From assembly GCA_965205785.1 (NCBI GenBank), contig OZ242188.1:310001-374000 (forward strand): DNA of 64,000 nt. The letters are read 5' to 3'. Origin of the DNA: BJGV01 sp965205785 (GTDB lineage Bacteria; Pseudomonadota; Gammaproteobacteria; Burkholderiales; Nitrosomonadaceae). How positions within the stretch are numbered: the first letter of the stretch is position 1; each line of letters starts with the position of its first letter. This document shows positions 23,490 to 32,290 of the stretch, in pieces. The notes beneath the pieces are model-generated. The model had not been told where the DNA came from and searched no databases. It saw only the letters and a list, made by a program, of their open reading frames with translations. A program made the translations under genes and the position numbers.

Positions 23490-24947
23490 ATGAAACCCAC
23501 TCTTCAGCTTAAATTATCGCAGAATCTTACGCTTACACCTCAGCTGCAGCAATCCATAAAGTTGCTGCAGCTATCCACAATTGAACTAAATCAAGAAATT
23601 GAGCGCATAGCCCAAGAAAATCCCTTATTGGAAATAGATGATAGTGCAGATCAAGACGAAACTGATAATAACACCTCACTTGAGAACCATTTGGAATCAA
23701 AACTTTCTAATTCATCAGAGTCCACAGAAACATTATCTTCATCAACTGCAGAAGAAGTAAACCCAGATCTAGCAAACGACTCTGACTGGTCGAATAGAGA
23801 AGAGTATTCTCATAGCACACGTAATATCAATGATGAACATGATTTTCCACAGCAACCATCTGAGCCGATAAGTTTGCGAGAACACCTTAGTTTACAGCTT
23901 AATCTTGGTCAAATTACTGAACGGGACAAAAAAATTACTGGTCTGCTAATAGACAGCCTAAATGATAATGGCTATCTTTCTCAGGATCTTGAAGAACTTG
24001 TAAGCCTTCTTCCTAAGGAACTGGAAATAAGTATTGAAGACTTAAATCTGGCGTTAGATCGATTACAGCATCTGGACCCACCCGGTATTGGTGCATACAA
24101 TTTGAAAGAATGTTTGTCCATGCAATTACAGTCATTACCAAAAGATACGCCCTGTCTTGACAAAGCACTGTTACTAGTAAATAAATATTTAGACAAGCTT
24201 GCATCACGAGACTTTAATAGCATCAAAAAATTATTACACTGCGATGATAGTGATTTACGAACAATTCAGTCACTCATTACCCACCTAAATCCCAGACCAG
24301 GTGCAGAATTTGGTAGCATGGTAGCCCATTACATTATCCCCGATGTGATTGTTACTAAATCCAGTTCTAATTGGGTAGCTAATCTTAATCCAGATGCAAT
24401 GCCACGCCTAAAAATTAACCACCTATATGCTAATATTCTGAAGCGCAACCGGAATGATCAGTCACAACAACTATTTAATCAATTAGATGAAGCTAAATGG
24501 CTTATCAAAAACGTGAATCAGAGGTTTGATACTATTCTGAGAGTGTCACAAGTCATCGTTGAACGCCAACGACAGTTCTTTGAACATGGTGCAATCGCTA
24601 TGCGTCCATTGGTACTTAGAGAAATCTCAGATACCCTAGACTTACATGAATCAACAGTATCAAGAGTGACTACACAGAAATTTATGCGCACACCAAGAGG
24701 AACGTTTGAGTTAAAGTATTTTTTTGGTAGTCATGTAGCAACTGATTCTGGTGGTGCCTGTTCTGCTACCGCTATTCGCGCAATAATAAAACAATTAATA
24801 AATGCTGAAAATACAAAGAAACCACTAAGTGATCAACGTATTTCAGGAATTCTTGAACAACAAGGTATTGTTGTTGCCCGACGTACAGTTGCAAAATACA
24901 GAGAATCTATGCAGATTCCACCTGTAAATCTACGCAAATCAATTTAA
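23490..24947 (+). CDS. rpoN: RNA polymerase sigma-54 factor
   Basis: The 485-aa protein has the Gln/Leu-rich activator-interacting region I (PTLQLKLSQNLTLTPQLQQS at 3-22), an acidic region II, the core-binding domain, and the C-terminal DNA-binding part with the RpoN box ARRTVAKYRE at about 463-472. It directs RNA polymerase to -24/-12 promoters. The order lptB-rpoN-hpf-ptsN is standard. It begins 47 bases after lptB. Confidence 0.97.
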   Translation: MKPTLQLKLSQNLTLTPQLQQSIKLLQLSTIELNQEIERIAQENPLLEIDDSADQDETDNNTSLENHLESKLSNSSESTETLSSSTAEEVNPDLANDSDWSNREEYSHSTRNINDEHDFPQQPSEPISLREHLSLQLNLGQITERDKKITGLLIDSLNDNGYLSQDLEELVSLLPKELEISIEDLNLALDRLQHLDPPGIGAYNLKECLSMQLQSLPKDTPCLDKALLLVNKYLDKLASRDFNSIKKLLHCDDSDLRTIQSLITHLNPRPGAEFGSMVAHYIIPDVIVTKSSSNWVANLNPDAMPRLKINHLYANILKRNRNDQSQQLFNQLDEAKWLIKNVNQRFDTILRVSQVIVERQRQFFEHGAIAMRPLVLREISDTLDLHESTVSRVTTQKFMRTPRGTFELKYFFGSHVATDSGGACSATAIRAIIKQLINAENTKKPLSDQRISGILEQQGIVVARRTVAKYRESMQIPPVNLRKSI

Positions 24948-24961
24948 TTAAAGGAGTTATT

Positions 24962-25294
24962 ATGAATCTAAACCTCACTGGCCACCATGTAGAAATTACT
25001 CCAGCTATGCGTGACTATGTCACTACCAAAATGGTCAAGATAAAACGTCATTTTGATAATGTCATTGATATCAATGTAACGCTGTCAGTAGAGAAATTAA
25101 GCCAGAATGCTGAGGCTAATGTACACATACGAGGCAAGGATATATTTGTCGAGACGAATAGTACTAACATGTATGCTTCTATTGACAATCTAGTTGACAA
25201 ACTAGACCGTAAGATCCTAAAACACAAAGAAAAGAATACAGCCCACCGCAATAATAGTGCGCTTAAGAATCAAGATCCAGAACAACTAGATTAA
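24962..25294 (+). CDS. hpf: Ribosome hibernation promoting factor, short form
   Basis: The 110-aa protein has the beta-alpha-beta-beta-beta-alpha fold of HPF/YfiA: MNLNLTGHHVEITPAMRDYV, then INVTLSVEKLSQNAEANVHI, and a basic C-terminal helix DKLDRKILKHKEK. The short form lacks the dimerising C-terminal domain and acts in 100S ribosome formation in stationary phase. AAGGAG lies seven bases before the ATG. It immediately follows rpoN. Confidence 0.95.
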   Translation: MNLNLTGHHVEITPAMRDYVTTKMVKIKRHFDNVIDINVTLSVEKLSQNAEANVHIRGKDIFVETNSTNMYASIDNLVDKLDRKILKHKEKNTAHRNNSALKNQDPEQLD

Positions 25295-25442
25295 ATGAAA
25301 TTATTCCTATTCTAAAAATACATACTATAAAATAACCGGATAGGATACCTTCATGTCTATTGTTTAAATTGGTAAGAAACTTTGTCAAATTAGTTACCTT
25401 AAATAACTTTATAGACTTAACAAACTAGACTCAACTCTTTAT

Positions 25443-25928
25443 ATGAACCTAATTACACAGTTATTACCGCTATCAAATGTTATCGTAGATCTAGATGCCA
25501 CTAGTAAAAAGCGGGTATTCGAGCTAGTTGGATCGTTATTTGAAGACACTTTACATATTGCACAAAATCAAGTATTTGATAGTTTATTTGCAAGAGAAAA
25601 ACTTGGCTCTACGGGATTAGGCCAAGGCGTGGCAATTCCGCATGGAAGGATAAAAGGTCTACCCGAAGCTACCGCAGCATTTATTAGAATGAAAGAACCA
25701 ATTTTATTTGATGCACCGGATGGAAGGCCTGTTAGCCTTATTTGTATTTTGCTGGTACCGGAGAAAGCAACTGATCAGCACTTACAAATTTTAAGTGAAC
25801 TGGCCCAAATGTTTAGTACTAAAAGTTTCAGAGAGAGTCTACTAACGAGCAAAAATGCTGAAGAAACTCATCAGCTAATTTCTAATTGGACACCGAATGC
25901 CTCAAATCAGCATAACACAACTATTTGA
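25443..25928 (+). CDS. ptsN: PtsN, EIIA component of the nitrogen PTS
   Basis: The 161-aa PTS EIIA-2 domain protein has the phosphorylatable His in GVAIPHGRI (about residue 67) and the LFAREKLGSTGLG segment. EIIA-Ntr receives phosphate from NPr and regulates potassium transport and other processes. Its 3' end overlaps hprK by 32 bases in another frame, which suggests translational coupling. Confidence 0.95.
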   Translation: MNLITQLLPLSNVIVDLDATSKKRVFELVGSLFEDTLHIAQNQVFDSLFAREKLGSTGLGQGVAIPHGRIKGLPEATAAFIRMKEPILFDAPDGRPVSLICILLVPEKATDQHLQILSELAQMFSTKSFRESLLTSKNAEETHQLISNWTPNASNQHNTTI

Positions 25929-26844
25929 AGAAAATAGAGAAAAGCTAGGACTAACCTGGAAATCAGGCAAGGAGGATGGTGACAAGCAACTTATAGATGA
26001 GACTGTCTCCCAAACAAATCAGGGTGTAATAGGACATCTAAACTTTATCCACCCAAATTGGATACAAGTATTGAGCAAAGACGAAGCCGATTATCTCAAC
26101 CAACTTGATCCAAAATTACTTAAGCATAATATGCAACTTCTTACTGAAAGTGGTATGTCATGTATCATCGCCGCAGGAAATGTGCCTATACCAGAGTCTC
26201 TGAGTAAGTTAGCAGAATCTACTCATACCCCCATTTTATGCTCGGAGAGATCAAGCTTAGAGGTAATGTGGTTACTACGTCCCTATTTATGGCGCGTACT
26301 AGCTCCATCAGACAGTATGCACGGTGTCCTACTTGATGTATTGGGTATGGGTGTAATGATTACCGGAGAAAGTGGTGTTGGAAAAAGTGAGCTGGCACTG
26401 GAATTAGTGAGTCGAGGCCATGGACTTGTTGCCGATGATGTTGTGGAACTCAATCGTATAGCTCCAGAGACTATAGAAGGCCACTGCCCAGAAATACTAC
26501 GAGATTTTCTTGAAGTACGTGGACTTGGAATGCTAAATATTCGTATCATCTTTGGTGAAACCGCAGTACGCAGAAGAAAAAACTTAAAACTTATCGTACA
26601 ACTACAGAAAGCTAGCGGCTCTGACTTTAATGCACTCGAACGACTTCCAATTAACAATGTTAATGAGGATATTATGGGCATAAGTATCCGTAAGGTTATT
26701 ATCCCAGTTGCTGCAGGGCGTAATCTTGCAGTTTTAGTTGAAGCAGCCGTACGCAACTATGTTTTACAATTACGCGGCATGGACAGCACAAAAAATTTTA
26801 TTGAACGACATGAACAAGAGATGGAAATCAAAAAAATTAAATAG
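25897..26844 (+). CDS. hprK: HPr kinase/phosphorylase
   Basis: The 315-aa bifunctional enzyme has Walker A GESGVGKSELALEL at about 155-168, followed by the VADDVVEL segment, and the signature LEVRGLGMLNI at about 208-218. In proteobacteria without a full sugar PTS it modifies HPr/NPr and is co-located with ptsN and rapZ, as here. The start ATG lies inside ptsN; no better start is seen downstream. Confidence 0.95.
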   Translation: MPQISITQLFEENREKLGLTWKSGKEDGDKQLIDETVSQTNQGVIGHLNFIHPNWIQVLSKDEADYLNQLDPKLLKHNMQLLTESGMSCIIAAGNVPIPESLSKLAESTHTPILCSERSSLEVMWLLRPYLWRVLAPSDSMHGVLLDVLGMGVMITGESGVGKSELALELVSRGHGLVADDVVELNRIAPETIEGHCPEILRDFLEVRGLGMLNIRIIFGETAVRRRKNLKLIVQLQKASGSDFNALERLPINNVNEDIMGISIRKVIIPVAAGRNLAVLVEAAVRNYVLQLRGMDSTKNFIERHEQEMEIKKIK

Positions 26845-26912
26845 CACCCGAACAAACTGATAGAACCACAAACTAATTCTTGCTACAACTTACTTTCTCG
26901 TACTTATAAAAA

Positions 26913-27752
26913 ATGCAACTAATAGTTATCAGCGGTTTTGCAGGATCTGGGAAAAGTATTGCTCTTAATGTGTTAGAGGACTGCGGATATTATTGTGTTG
27001 ATAATCTCCCGGCAAATCTGTTATTGGAAGCCGCCCTTAACTTCAAAAAATCTGCTCATCCAAGAATTGCGGTTAGTATCGATGCAAGAAGCCGTAAAAC
27101 ACTTCATTTACTACCAAAGCAGTTAGCCAGTTTGAAACAGCAAGAAATTGATGTGCGTTTATTATTCTTGGAAGCAAAAACAGATACATTAGTTAAACGT
27201 TTCTCAGAAACCCGCCGCCGGCATCCTTTAAGTGATGACCATCTTACATTACTTGAATGTATACATTTAGAAAGAGAAATATTGGCGGAAATAAAGGATC
27301 TTACACACTGTATTGATACTAGTGACTTAAGCGCCAGTTCACTACGAACGTGGGTTAAAGATTTCATGAACCTTGATCAATCTCGCCTTACACTTTTATT
27401 CCAGTCGTTTGGTTTTAAACATGGTATTCCTCTAGATGCTGATATAGTGTTTGATGTACGTTGCCTTCCGAATCCATACTATGAAGAGGACTTGCAATCC
27501 CTTACTGGCCTTGATGATAAGGTAATAGAATACCTATCTGGATACACCGATGTAAAACGTATGTTTAATGATATTAAACGATTCACTGATGAATGGCTGC
27601 CTTGTTATATTCGTGACAACAGAAGCTACCTGACCATAGCTATTGGTTGCACTGGAGGTCGTCACCGCTCAGTATACCTTGCCGCATGCCTATCAAATTA
27701 TTTTAATGAAAATAGTCAGGTGCTGGTACGACACCGAGAATTGAACCCATAA
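26913..27752 (+). CDS. rapZ: RapZ, RNase adaptor / nucleotide-binding protein
   Basis: The 279-aa protein has Walker A SGFAGSGKSIALNVLED at about 6-22, DCGYYCVDNLP, and the C-terminal domain with GCTGGRHRSVYLA at about 246-258. In E. coli RapZ controls GlmZ decay and thereby glucosamine-6-phosphate synthesis. In hprK-containing lineages its targets are less clear. It follows hprK by 68 bases. Confidence 0.95.
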   Translation: MQLIVISGFAGSGKSIALNVLEDCGYYCVDNLPANLLLEAALNFKKSAHPRIAVSIDARSRKTLHLLPKQLASLKQQEIDVRLLFLEAKTDTLVKRFSETRRRHPLSDDHLTLLECIHLEREILAEIKDLTHCIDTSDLSASSLRTWVKDFMNLDQSRLTLLFQSFGFKHGIPLDADIVFDVRCLPNPYYEEDLQSLTGLDDKVIEYLSGYTDVKRMFNDIKRFTDEWLPCYIRDNRSYLTIAIGCTGGRHRSVYLAACLSNYFNENSQVLVRHRELNP

Positions 27753-27847
27753 TTAGAATTCTTATTAATCTAAATTTTTATACTTTAGAAAACTCTTTAA
27801 ATCAGAATGCTATACTTTAGATAGAAAAATTAAATACTGAGAAAACA

Positions 27848-28465
27848 ATGAAAGCCCCACGAAGATTTACACTTGCATTTACAGGAGCTTCTGGCATGCC
27901 TTATGGTATAAGGCTCCTAGAATCATTATTATCAAGTGGAAACCATGTTTTTCTAATGTACTCACAAGCAGCACAGATTGTTGCACAGCAAGAAATGAAA
28001 TTAACACTATCTTCTCGTACCAAAGAAACAGAAGAATTTTTAAGTCAGCGTTTTAAGGCGACAGAAGGTCAGTTACATGTATTTGGACGAGAAGAATGGT
28101 TTGCACCAGTAGCGTCTGGTTCTAGTCCGGCAGACTCTATGATAATTTGTCCCTGTACAGTAGGGACATTGGCAGCAATAGCGACTGGACTAGGGCAAAA
28201 TCTGATAGAACGTGCTGCAGACGTAATGTTAAAGGAAAATCATAAACTCATACTAGTTCCTCGTGAAACGCCATTCTCTGCTATTCATCTGCAGAATATG
28301 CAAAAATTAGTACAATGTGGTGCAGTTATCCTTCCCGCTAATCCAGGCTTTTACCACCATCCTAAGAGCATACAGGAGCTTGTAGATTTTGTAGTTGCCA
28401 GAATTCTTGATCAGCTGAATGTGGAACATTCTCTTATTCCACGATGGGGAAAAGAAAAAATATAA
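27848..28465 (+). CDS. ubiX: UbiX, flavin prenyltransferase
   Basis: The 205-aa flavoprotein has the FMN-binding TGASGMPYGIRLLESL stretch and the CPCTVGTLAAIATGLGQNLI active region, followed by ERAADVMLKE and LVPRETPFSAIHLQNM. UbiX makes prenylated FMN for the UbiD decarboxylase in ubiquinone synthesis. It stands alone between rapZ and the convergent ygfA gene. Confidence 0.95.
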   Translation: MKAPRRFTLAFTGASGMPYGIRLLESLLSSGNHVFLMYSQAAQIVAQQEMKLTLSSRTKETEEFLSQRFKATEGQLHVFGREEWFAPVASGSSPADSMIICPCTVGTLAAIATGLGQNLIERAADVMLKENHKLILVPRETPFSAIHLQNMQKLVQCGAVILPANPGFYHHPKSIQELVDFVVARILDQLNVEHSLIPRWGKEKI

Positions 28466-28525
28466 AGTTATTAATCTATTCCCAAATAGTATGTACTGAC
28501 ATACTACAAGAATATCTTTTCTTGA

Positions 28526-29146
28526 CTATGAATTCACTGATGCACACTTATTTGCAGAAATTATTGAAATACCCCTTTTAGATACCTGATAAATCCCTGC
28601 CTCAGTTACAATAAAATCCATTGCAACATCATGTGGCCTAGGATAAATATTATCCAACCGCAAGATTTCAAATGTCACGCCAATTACGAGAGGACTCGGA
28701 TTCGTACCGATAATTGTGCGATCGTAATAACCGCCGCCATAACCAAGTCGGTACCCCTGTATATCAAAACCAAGCATTGGTACTATTACTGCATCTACCA
28801 TTACTAGCTCAGTATTGTCAGTAACAGGAATATTATAAGCACCTTTCTTCATTGGAGCTTCTTTCCACCACCTACGAAAACATAATAACTTTTTTTTACT
28901 TTCTACTGCAGGCAACGCAAGGATCGAGCCACGTTTCTGTAACGAGTTCATTGCAGGGCGAGGATCGTACTCTCCTCGATACGGCCAGTAAAATCCAACG
29001 GTGCTATTCCATAATATTGGAAATCCATGATCCAACGAATTCGTTATTTCTATACTCCATTGAATACGATCACTACTAGCAACTGCTTCTCGGCGAGCTA
29101 ACAGTTCAAGTCTTTTTTTCTTCCTCCACTCCTGCCAAGTTTCCAT
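28526..29146 (-). CDS. ygfA: 5-formyltetrahydrofolate cyclo-ligase
   Basis: The 206-aa protein has the RRKKR-like N-terminus (RKKKRLELLARR), the TVGFYWPYRGEYDPRP motif, and the ATP/folate-binding segment IQGYRLGYGGGYYDR. It converts 5-formyl-THF to 5,10-methenyl-THF using ATP. It follows mutY by 13 bases on the same strand, so both are in one transcript. 6S RNA is a common neighbour of ygfA in gammaproteobacteria, but I did not recognise one here. Confidence 0.93.
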   Translation of the reverse strand: METWQEWRKKKRLELLARREAVASSDRIQWSIEITNSLDHGFPILWNSTVGFYWPYRGEYDPRPAMNSLQKRGSILALPAVESKKKLLCFRRWWKEAPMKKGAYNIPVTDNTELVMVDAVIVPMLGFDIQGYRLGYGGGYYDRTIIGTNPSPLVIGVTFEILRLDNIYPRPHDVAMDFIVTEAGIYQVSKRGISIISANKCASVNS

Positions 29147-29159
29147 TATCTGAGCTTAT

Positions 29160-30230
29160 TTATTTATGAATAAAATTTAAGTTCAATAGATTTCTAACTG
29201 GCGCCGGAATTCCAAGCTTCATCGCTCGACTAAAAGATATCCATTTTCGCTCACTTTGACTAATCTTCAATTTCTTTGAATCTGCTAACATAGATCGTGG
29301 ATAAATTCGTAGTTTAAAATGTGTGAAGGAATGGTCAACAGATGGCATGTGAATCAACTGTTTTATTTTTATTCCAAATTTCTGAGTACAATAAAATGAA
29401 ATATTTTCATTGACCGACATTTCTGGCAAGCACCAGAGCCCGCCCCAGATACCTTTTGAAGGGCGGCGTTCCAGTAAAATTTCCTTCTGCCTAGTTATCA
29501 TTAACATCACCGTTTCTTTTACCAATAACGTTCTGCGAGGCCTAGCTGCAGGAAGTTTGTCTATTTTATTCTCTTGCAGTGCAGTACACTTAAGATGAAT
29601 GGGACATATATTACATTTTGGCTTGGTACGAGTACAGATATTCGAGCCTAGATCCATCAATCCTTGAGAATACGCTTCTATATCACCATTTACATTATTT
29701 TCTGGCAAAAATTTTTCAGCTCTTCTCCATAACAATATTTCTGTCTTTTTCTCCCCAGGATATCCCTTTACACCAAAATACCGCGCAAAAACACGCTTTA
29801 CGTTACCATCAAGTATTGCATAGCGTTTTCCAAAAGCAAAAACCTGTATTGCAGCAGCAGTAGAACGTCCTATACCGGGTAGTTGTTTTATAATACTGTT
29901 CTCACATGGAAACTTACCTTGATGATCTCTTACAATTAAGTGTGCTGTTTTATGCAAGTTTCTTCCACGCGAGTAATATCCCAGGCCACTCCATAAGGCT
30001 AGAACTTCGTCAAGGGATGCTAATGAAAGACTCTTAATATCAGGAAAGCGTTGTAGAAACCGATAGTAATATGGAATCACAGTAGTAACTCTGGTTTGCT
30101 GCAACATAATTTCAGATAACCAGATAGCATACGGATCACGTGTATTTTGCCAAGGAAGACTATGTCGACCATGGACTTTTTGCCAATGTATCAGCTGAAA
30201 AGAAAAATTTAAACTCTGTTTGGTAGTCAA
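29160..30230 (-). CDS. mutY: MutY, adenine DNA glycosylase
   Basis: The 356-aa enzyme has the catalytic Glu in LSEIMLQQTRV, the helix-hairpin-helix LPGIGRSTAAAIQ, Asp in ILDGNVKRVFARY, the 4Fe-4S ligands in CTRTKPKCNICPIHLKC (C-x6-C-x2-C-x5-C) and a C-terminal Nudix-like domain that reads 8-oxoG. It removes A opposite 8-oxoG. The listed start is TTG at 30230, and I see no good ribosome-binding site there; no in-frame ATG precedes it. ygfA follows in the same transcript. Confidence 0.94.
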   Translation of the reverse strand: MTTKQSLNFSFQLIHWQKVHGRHSLPWQNTRDPYAIWLSEIMLQQTRVTTVIPYYYRFLQRFPDIKSLSLASLDEVLALWSGLGYYSRGRNLHKTAHLIVRDHQGKFPCENSIIKQLPGIGRSTAAAIQVFAFGKRYAILDGNVKRVFARYFGVKGYPGEKKTEILLWRRAEKFLPENNVNGDIEAYSQGLMDLGSNICTRTKPKCNICPIHLKCTALQENKIDKLPAARPRRTLLVKETVMLMITRQKEILLERRPSKGIWGGLWCLPEMSVNENISFYCTQKFGIKIKQLIHMPSVDHSFTHFKLRIYPRSMLADSKKLKISQSERKWISFSRAMKLGIPAPVRNLLNLNFIHK

Positions 30231-30306
30231 AATTTAGAGGTAATATTACTTTCAAAGTTTGGGTAATCTAATTTATGTTTTAAGTAACTATCCATCATTG
30301 ATTAAT

Positions 30307-30380
30307 TGGAGCTAGTGAAGAAAATCGATCCCTCATCGTAAGCTTGAGAAGCTTCTACTCTACCATTGTGTTACACCCGC
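30307..30380 (-). pseudogene. Degenerate tRNA-Gly-like gene, anticodon position CTC
   Basis: Read from 30380 leftward, the 74 bases keep the exact length layout of bacterial tRNA-Gly(CCC): GCGGGTG, TA, D-arm with AATGGTA, anticodon arm with loop TTCTCAA, four-base variable loop, T-arm, CACTAGC and TCCA. Several stems are damaged. The acceptor has one mismatch and one G-U, the D-stem and anticodon stem have one mismatch each, the T-stem is rich in G-U pairs, and the T-loop begins with A instead of T. The anticodon would be CTC, a Glu anticodon. It is most likely a tRNA-Gly pseudogene, though the encoded CCA is intact. Confidence 0.7.
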
Positions 30381-30441
30381 GTGCTAAAATAAATATTGTT
30401 TTGGAATCCTGATTTTAACTGATCTCGGATGTTCTTTAGAA

Positions 30442-30645
30442 ATGATACAACTCATTATAAATGGTCAGACACAACACTTTGATTCTGCATTAAATGTAGC
30501 TCAACTATTAGAACGCATGACACTAAATAGCAAGCGAATTGCCATTGAGTGCAATGGTCAGATTGTCCCTCGTAGTAAGTTTGAAGAACAAATTCTGGCA
30601 GATGGAGATCAACTAGAAATAGTGGTTGCTGTGGGAGGAGGATGA
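30442..30645 (+). CDS. thiS: ThiS, sulfur carrier for thiazole synthesis
   Basis: The 67-aa ubiquitin-like protein begins MIQLIINGQTQHF and ends in the required diglycine (VVAVGGG). The C-terminal Gly is adenylated by ThiF and converted to thiocarboxylate. thiG lies 53 bases downstream. I see no THI-box riboswitch in the short upstream region, which is partly taken up by the tRNA-like sequence on the other strand. Confidence 0.95.
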   Translation: MIQLIINGQTQHFDSALNVAQLLERMTLNSKRIAIECNGQIVPRSKFEEQILADGDQLEIVVAVGGG

Positions 30646-30698
30646 TCTCCCTTACTATAGAGTATTACTCCTCTCCATAAACTGACCCAAAAAATTAC

Positions 30699-31502
30699 AT
30701 GGAAAATCTCATTATTCATGACAAGGAATATTCATCACGACTTCTAGTCGGGACGGGTAAATATAAAAGTTTTTCCCAAACGCGTGAAGCGATTGATGCT
30801 AGCCATGCTCAGATTATTACTATTGCAGTTCGCCGTACTAATATTGGTCAAAATACAGATGAGCCAAACCTATTAGACCTACTGCCACCATCAAAATATA
30901 CCCTGCTGCCCAATACAGCTGGTTGCTACACAGCTGATGATGCAATACGTACTCTCCATCTTGCTCGTGAGCTACTCGATGGCCACAATCTGGCAAAATT
31001 AGAAGTACTTGGTGATCCAAATACACTCTACCCTAACGTTGTTGAAACTATTAAAGCTGCAGAAATTCTAGTGAAAGAGGGATTTCATTTAATGGTATAT
31101 ACCTCGGATGATCCTATAATCGCAAGGCAACTTGAAGATATTGGTTGTGTTGCGATAATGCCGCTCGCATCGCTAATTGGATCAGGTATGGGTATCCTGA
31201 ACCCCTGGAATTTGCAGATAATTATTAACAATACGAAAGTTCCAGTTATTGTTGATGCTGGCGTAGGCACAGCTTCTGATGCGACTATTGCGATGGAACT
31301 TGGTTGCGATGGAGTACTAATGAATACTGCAATTGCAGCTGCAGAGAACCCTATATTAATGGCTTCTGCAATGAGAAAAGCTGTTGAAGCAGGACGTGAC
31401 TCTTTTTTAGCAGGAAGAATGAAAAAGCAAACGTCATATAACGCAAATCCAAGCTCTCCAATAAGGAATACTATTGCCAAAAGAAAAAATAAAGTGGCGT
31501 GA
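30699..31502 (+). CDS. thiG: ThiG, thiazole synthase
   Basis: The 267-aa TIM-barrel enzyme has RLLVGTGKYKSF at the N-terminus, AVRRTNIG, the Schiff-base Lys in NLAKLEVLGDP, the phosphate-binding segments PLASLIGSGMGI and PVIVDAGVGTASDA, and GVLMNTAIA. It forms the thiazole ring of thiamine with ThiS thiocarboxylate, DXP and dehydroglycine. thiO/thiH are not adjacent. trmB follows 20 bases later. Confidence 0.96.
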   Translation: MENLIIHDKEYSSRLLVGTGKYKSFSQTREAIDASHAQIITIAVRRTNIGQNTDEPNLLDLLPPSKYTLLPNTAGCYTADDAIRTLHLARELLDGHNLAKLEVLGDPNTLYPNVVETIKAAEILVKEGFHLMVYTSDDPIIARQLEDIGCVAIMPLASLIGSGMGILNPWNLQIIINNTKVPVIVDAGVGTASDATIAMELGCDGVLMNTAIAAAENPILMASAMRKAVEAGRDSFLAGRMKKQTSYNANPSSPIRNTIAKRKNKVA

Positions 31503-31522
31503 TCTTTTTGTCTTCTTCATAA

Positions 31523-32200
31523 ATGTTACAAAATCATAATATTCTTCGTAGTTTTGTACTTAGACAAGGGCGCGCCTCAAATGCCCAGCGCCGTGCATAT
31601 GAAACCTTACTCTCAGACTACGGCATACCTTTCACGAATAACGTAATTAATTTTGAAATAATTTTAGGAAGAGATGCACCAAAATATCTTGAAATAGGCT
31701 CTGGTATGGGAGAAACAACAGTTTCCATCGCTAAGTCACATCCACAGAATGACTATCTTGCAATTGAGGTATACACACCCGGCGTAGGTAGCTTACTTAA
31801 ACAAATTGAAGAATCTGAATTAACTAATATACGTATTATCCAATATGATGCAGTAGATGTAGTGAACAACATGTTTCCACAAAAATGTCTTGATGGTATT
31901 CATATATTCTTTCCTGACCCCTGGCCTAAATTACGCCATCACAAGCGAAGACTAATCCAACCGGAATTTGTATCACTCTTGTGTAAATATTTGAAATTTG
32001 ATGGCTATATTCATGTTGCTACTGATTGGAATAATTATGCGGATCAGATTCTGGAAGTGATGAGCAATGAACCCAATCTAACCAATACAACAAAAGATTT
32101 TACTCCACGTCCAGGATATAGACCATTTACTAAATTTGAATTGCGTGGTTTACGCTTAGGTCATAAAGTTTGGGATCTAGTATTCAAGAAAAATAATTAA
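31523..32200 (+). CDS. trmB: TrmB, tRNA (guanine-46-N7)-methyltransferase
   Basis: The 225-aa SAM-dependent methyltransferase has motif I LEIGSGMGETTVSIAK, the IEVYTPGVGSLL segment, and IHIFFPDPWPKLRHHKRRLI, which contains the family-specific PDPWPK. It methylates G46 in the variable loop of tRNAs. thiG-trmB is a common betaproteobacterial order. Confidence 0.96.
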   Translation: MLQNHNILRSFVLRQGRASNAQRRAYETLLSDYGIPFTNNVINFEIILGRDAPKYLEIGSGMGETTVSIAKSHPQNDYLAIEVYTPGVGSLLKQIEESELTNIRIIQYDAVDVVNNMFPQKCLDGIHIFFPDPWPKLRHHKRRLIQPEFVSLLCKYLKFDGYIHVATDWNNYADQILEVMSNEPNLTNTTKDFTPRPGYRPFTKFELRGLRLGHKVWDLVFKKNN

Positions 32201-32290
32201 TTCTTTATTCAAATTATTTAAAAATATGCCCTAATACTTGGTCAGAGCACCCCATTACAATCTAACTCTTATTTAAACCTACATATAGCT

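Noticed and set aside
30381..30441. THI-box riboswitch before thiS
   Set aside because: The upstream region is only about 60 bases and shows no thi-box consensus.
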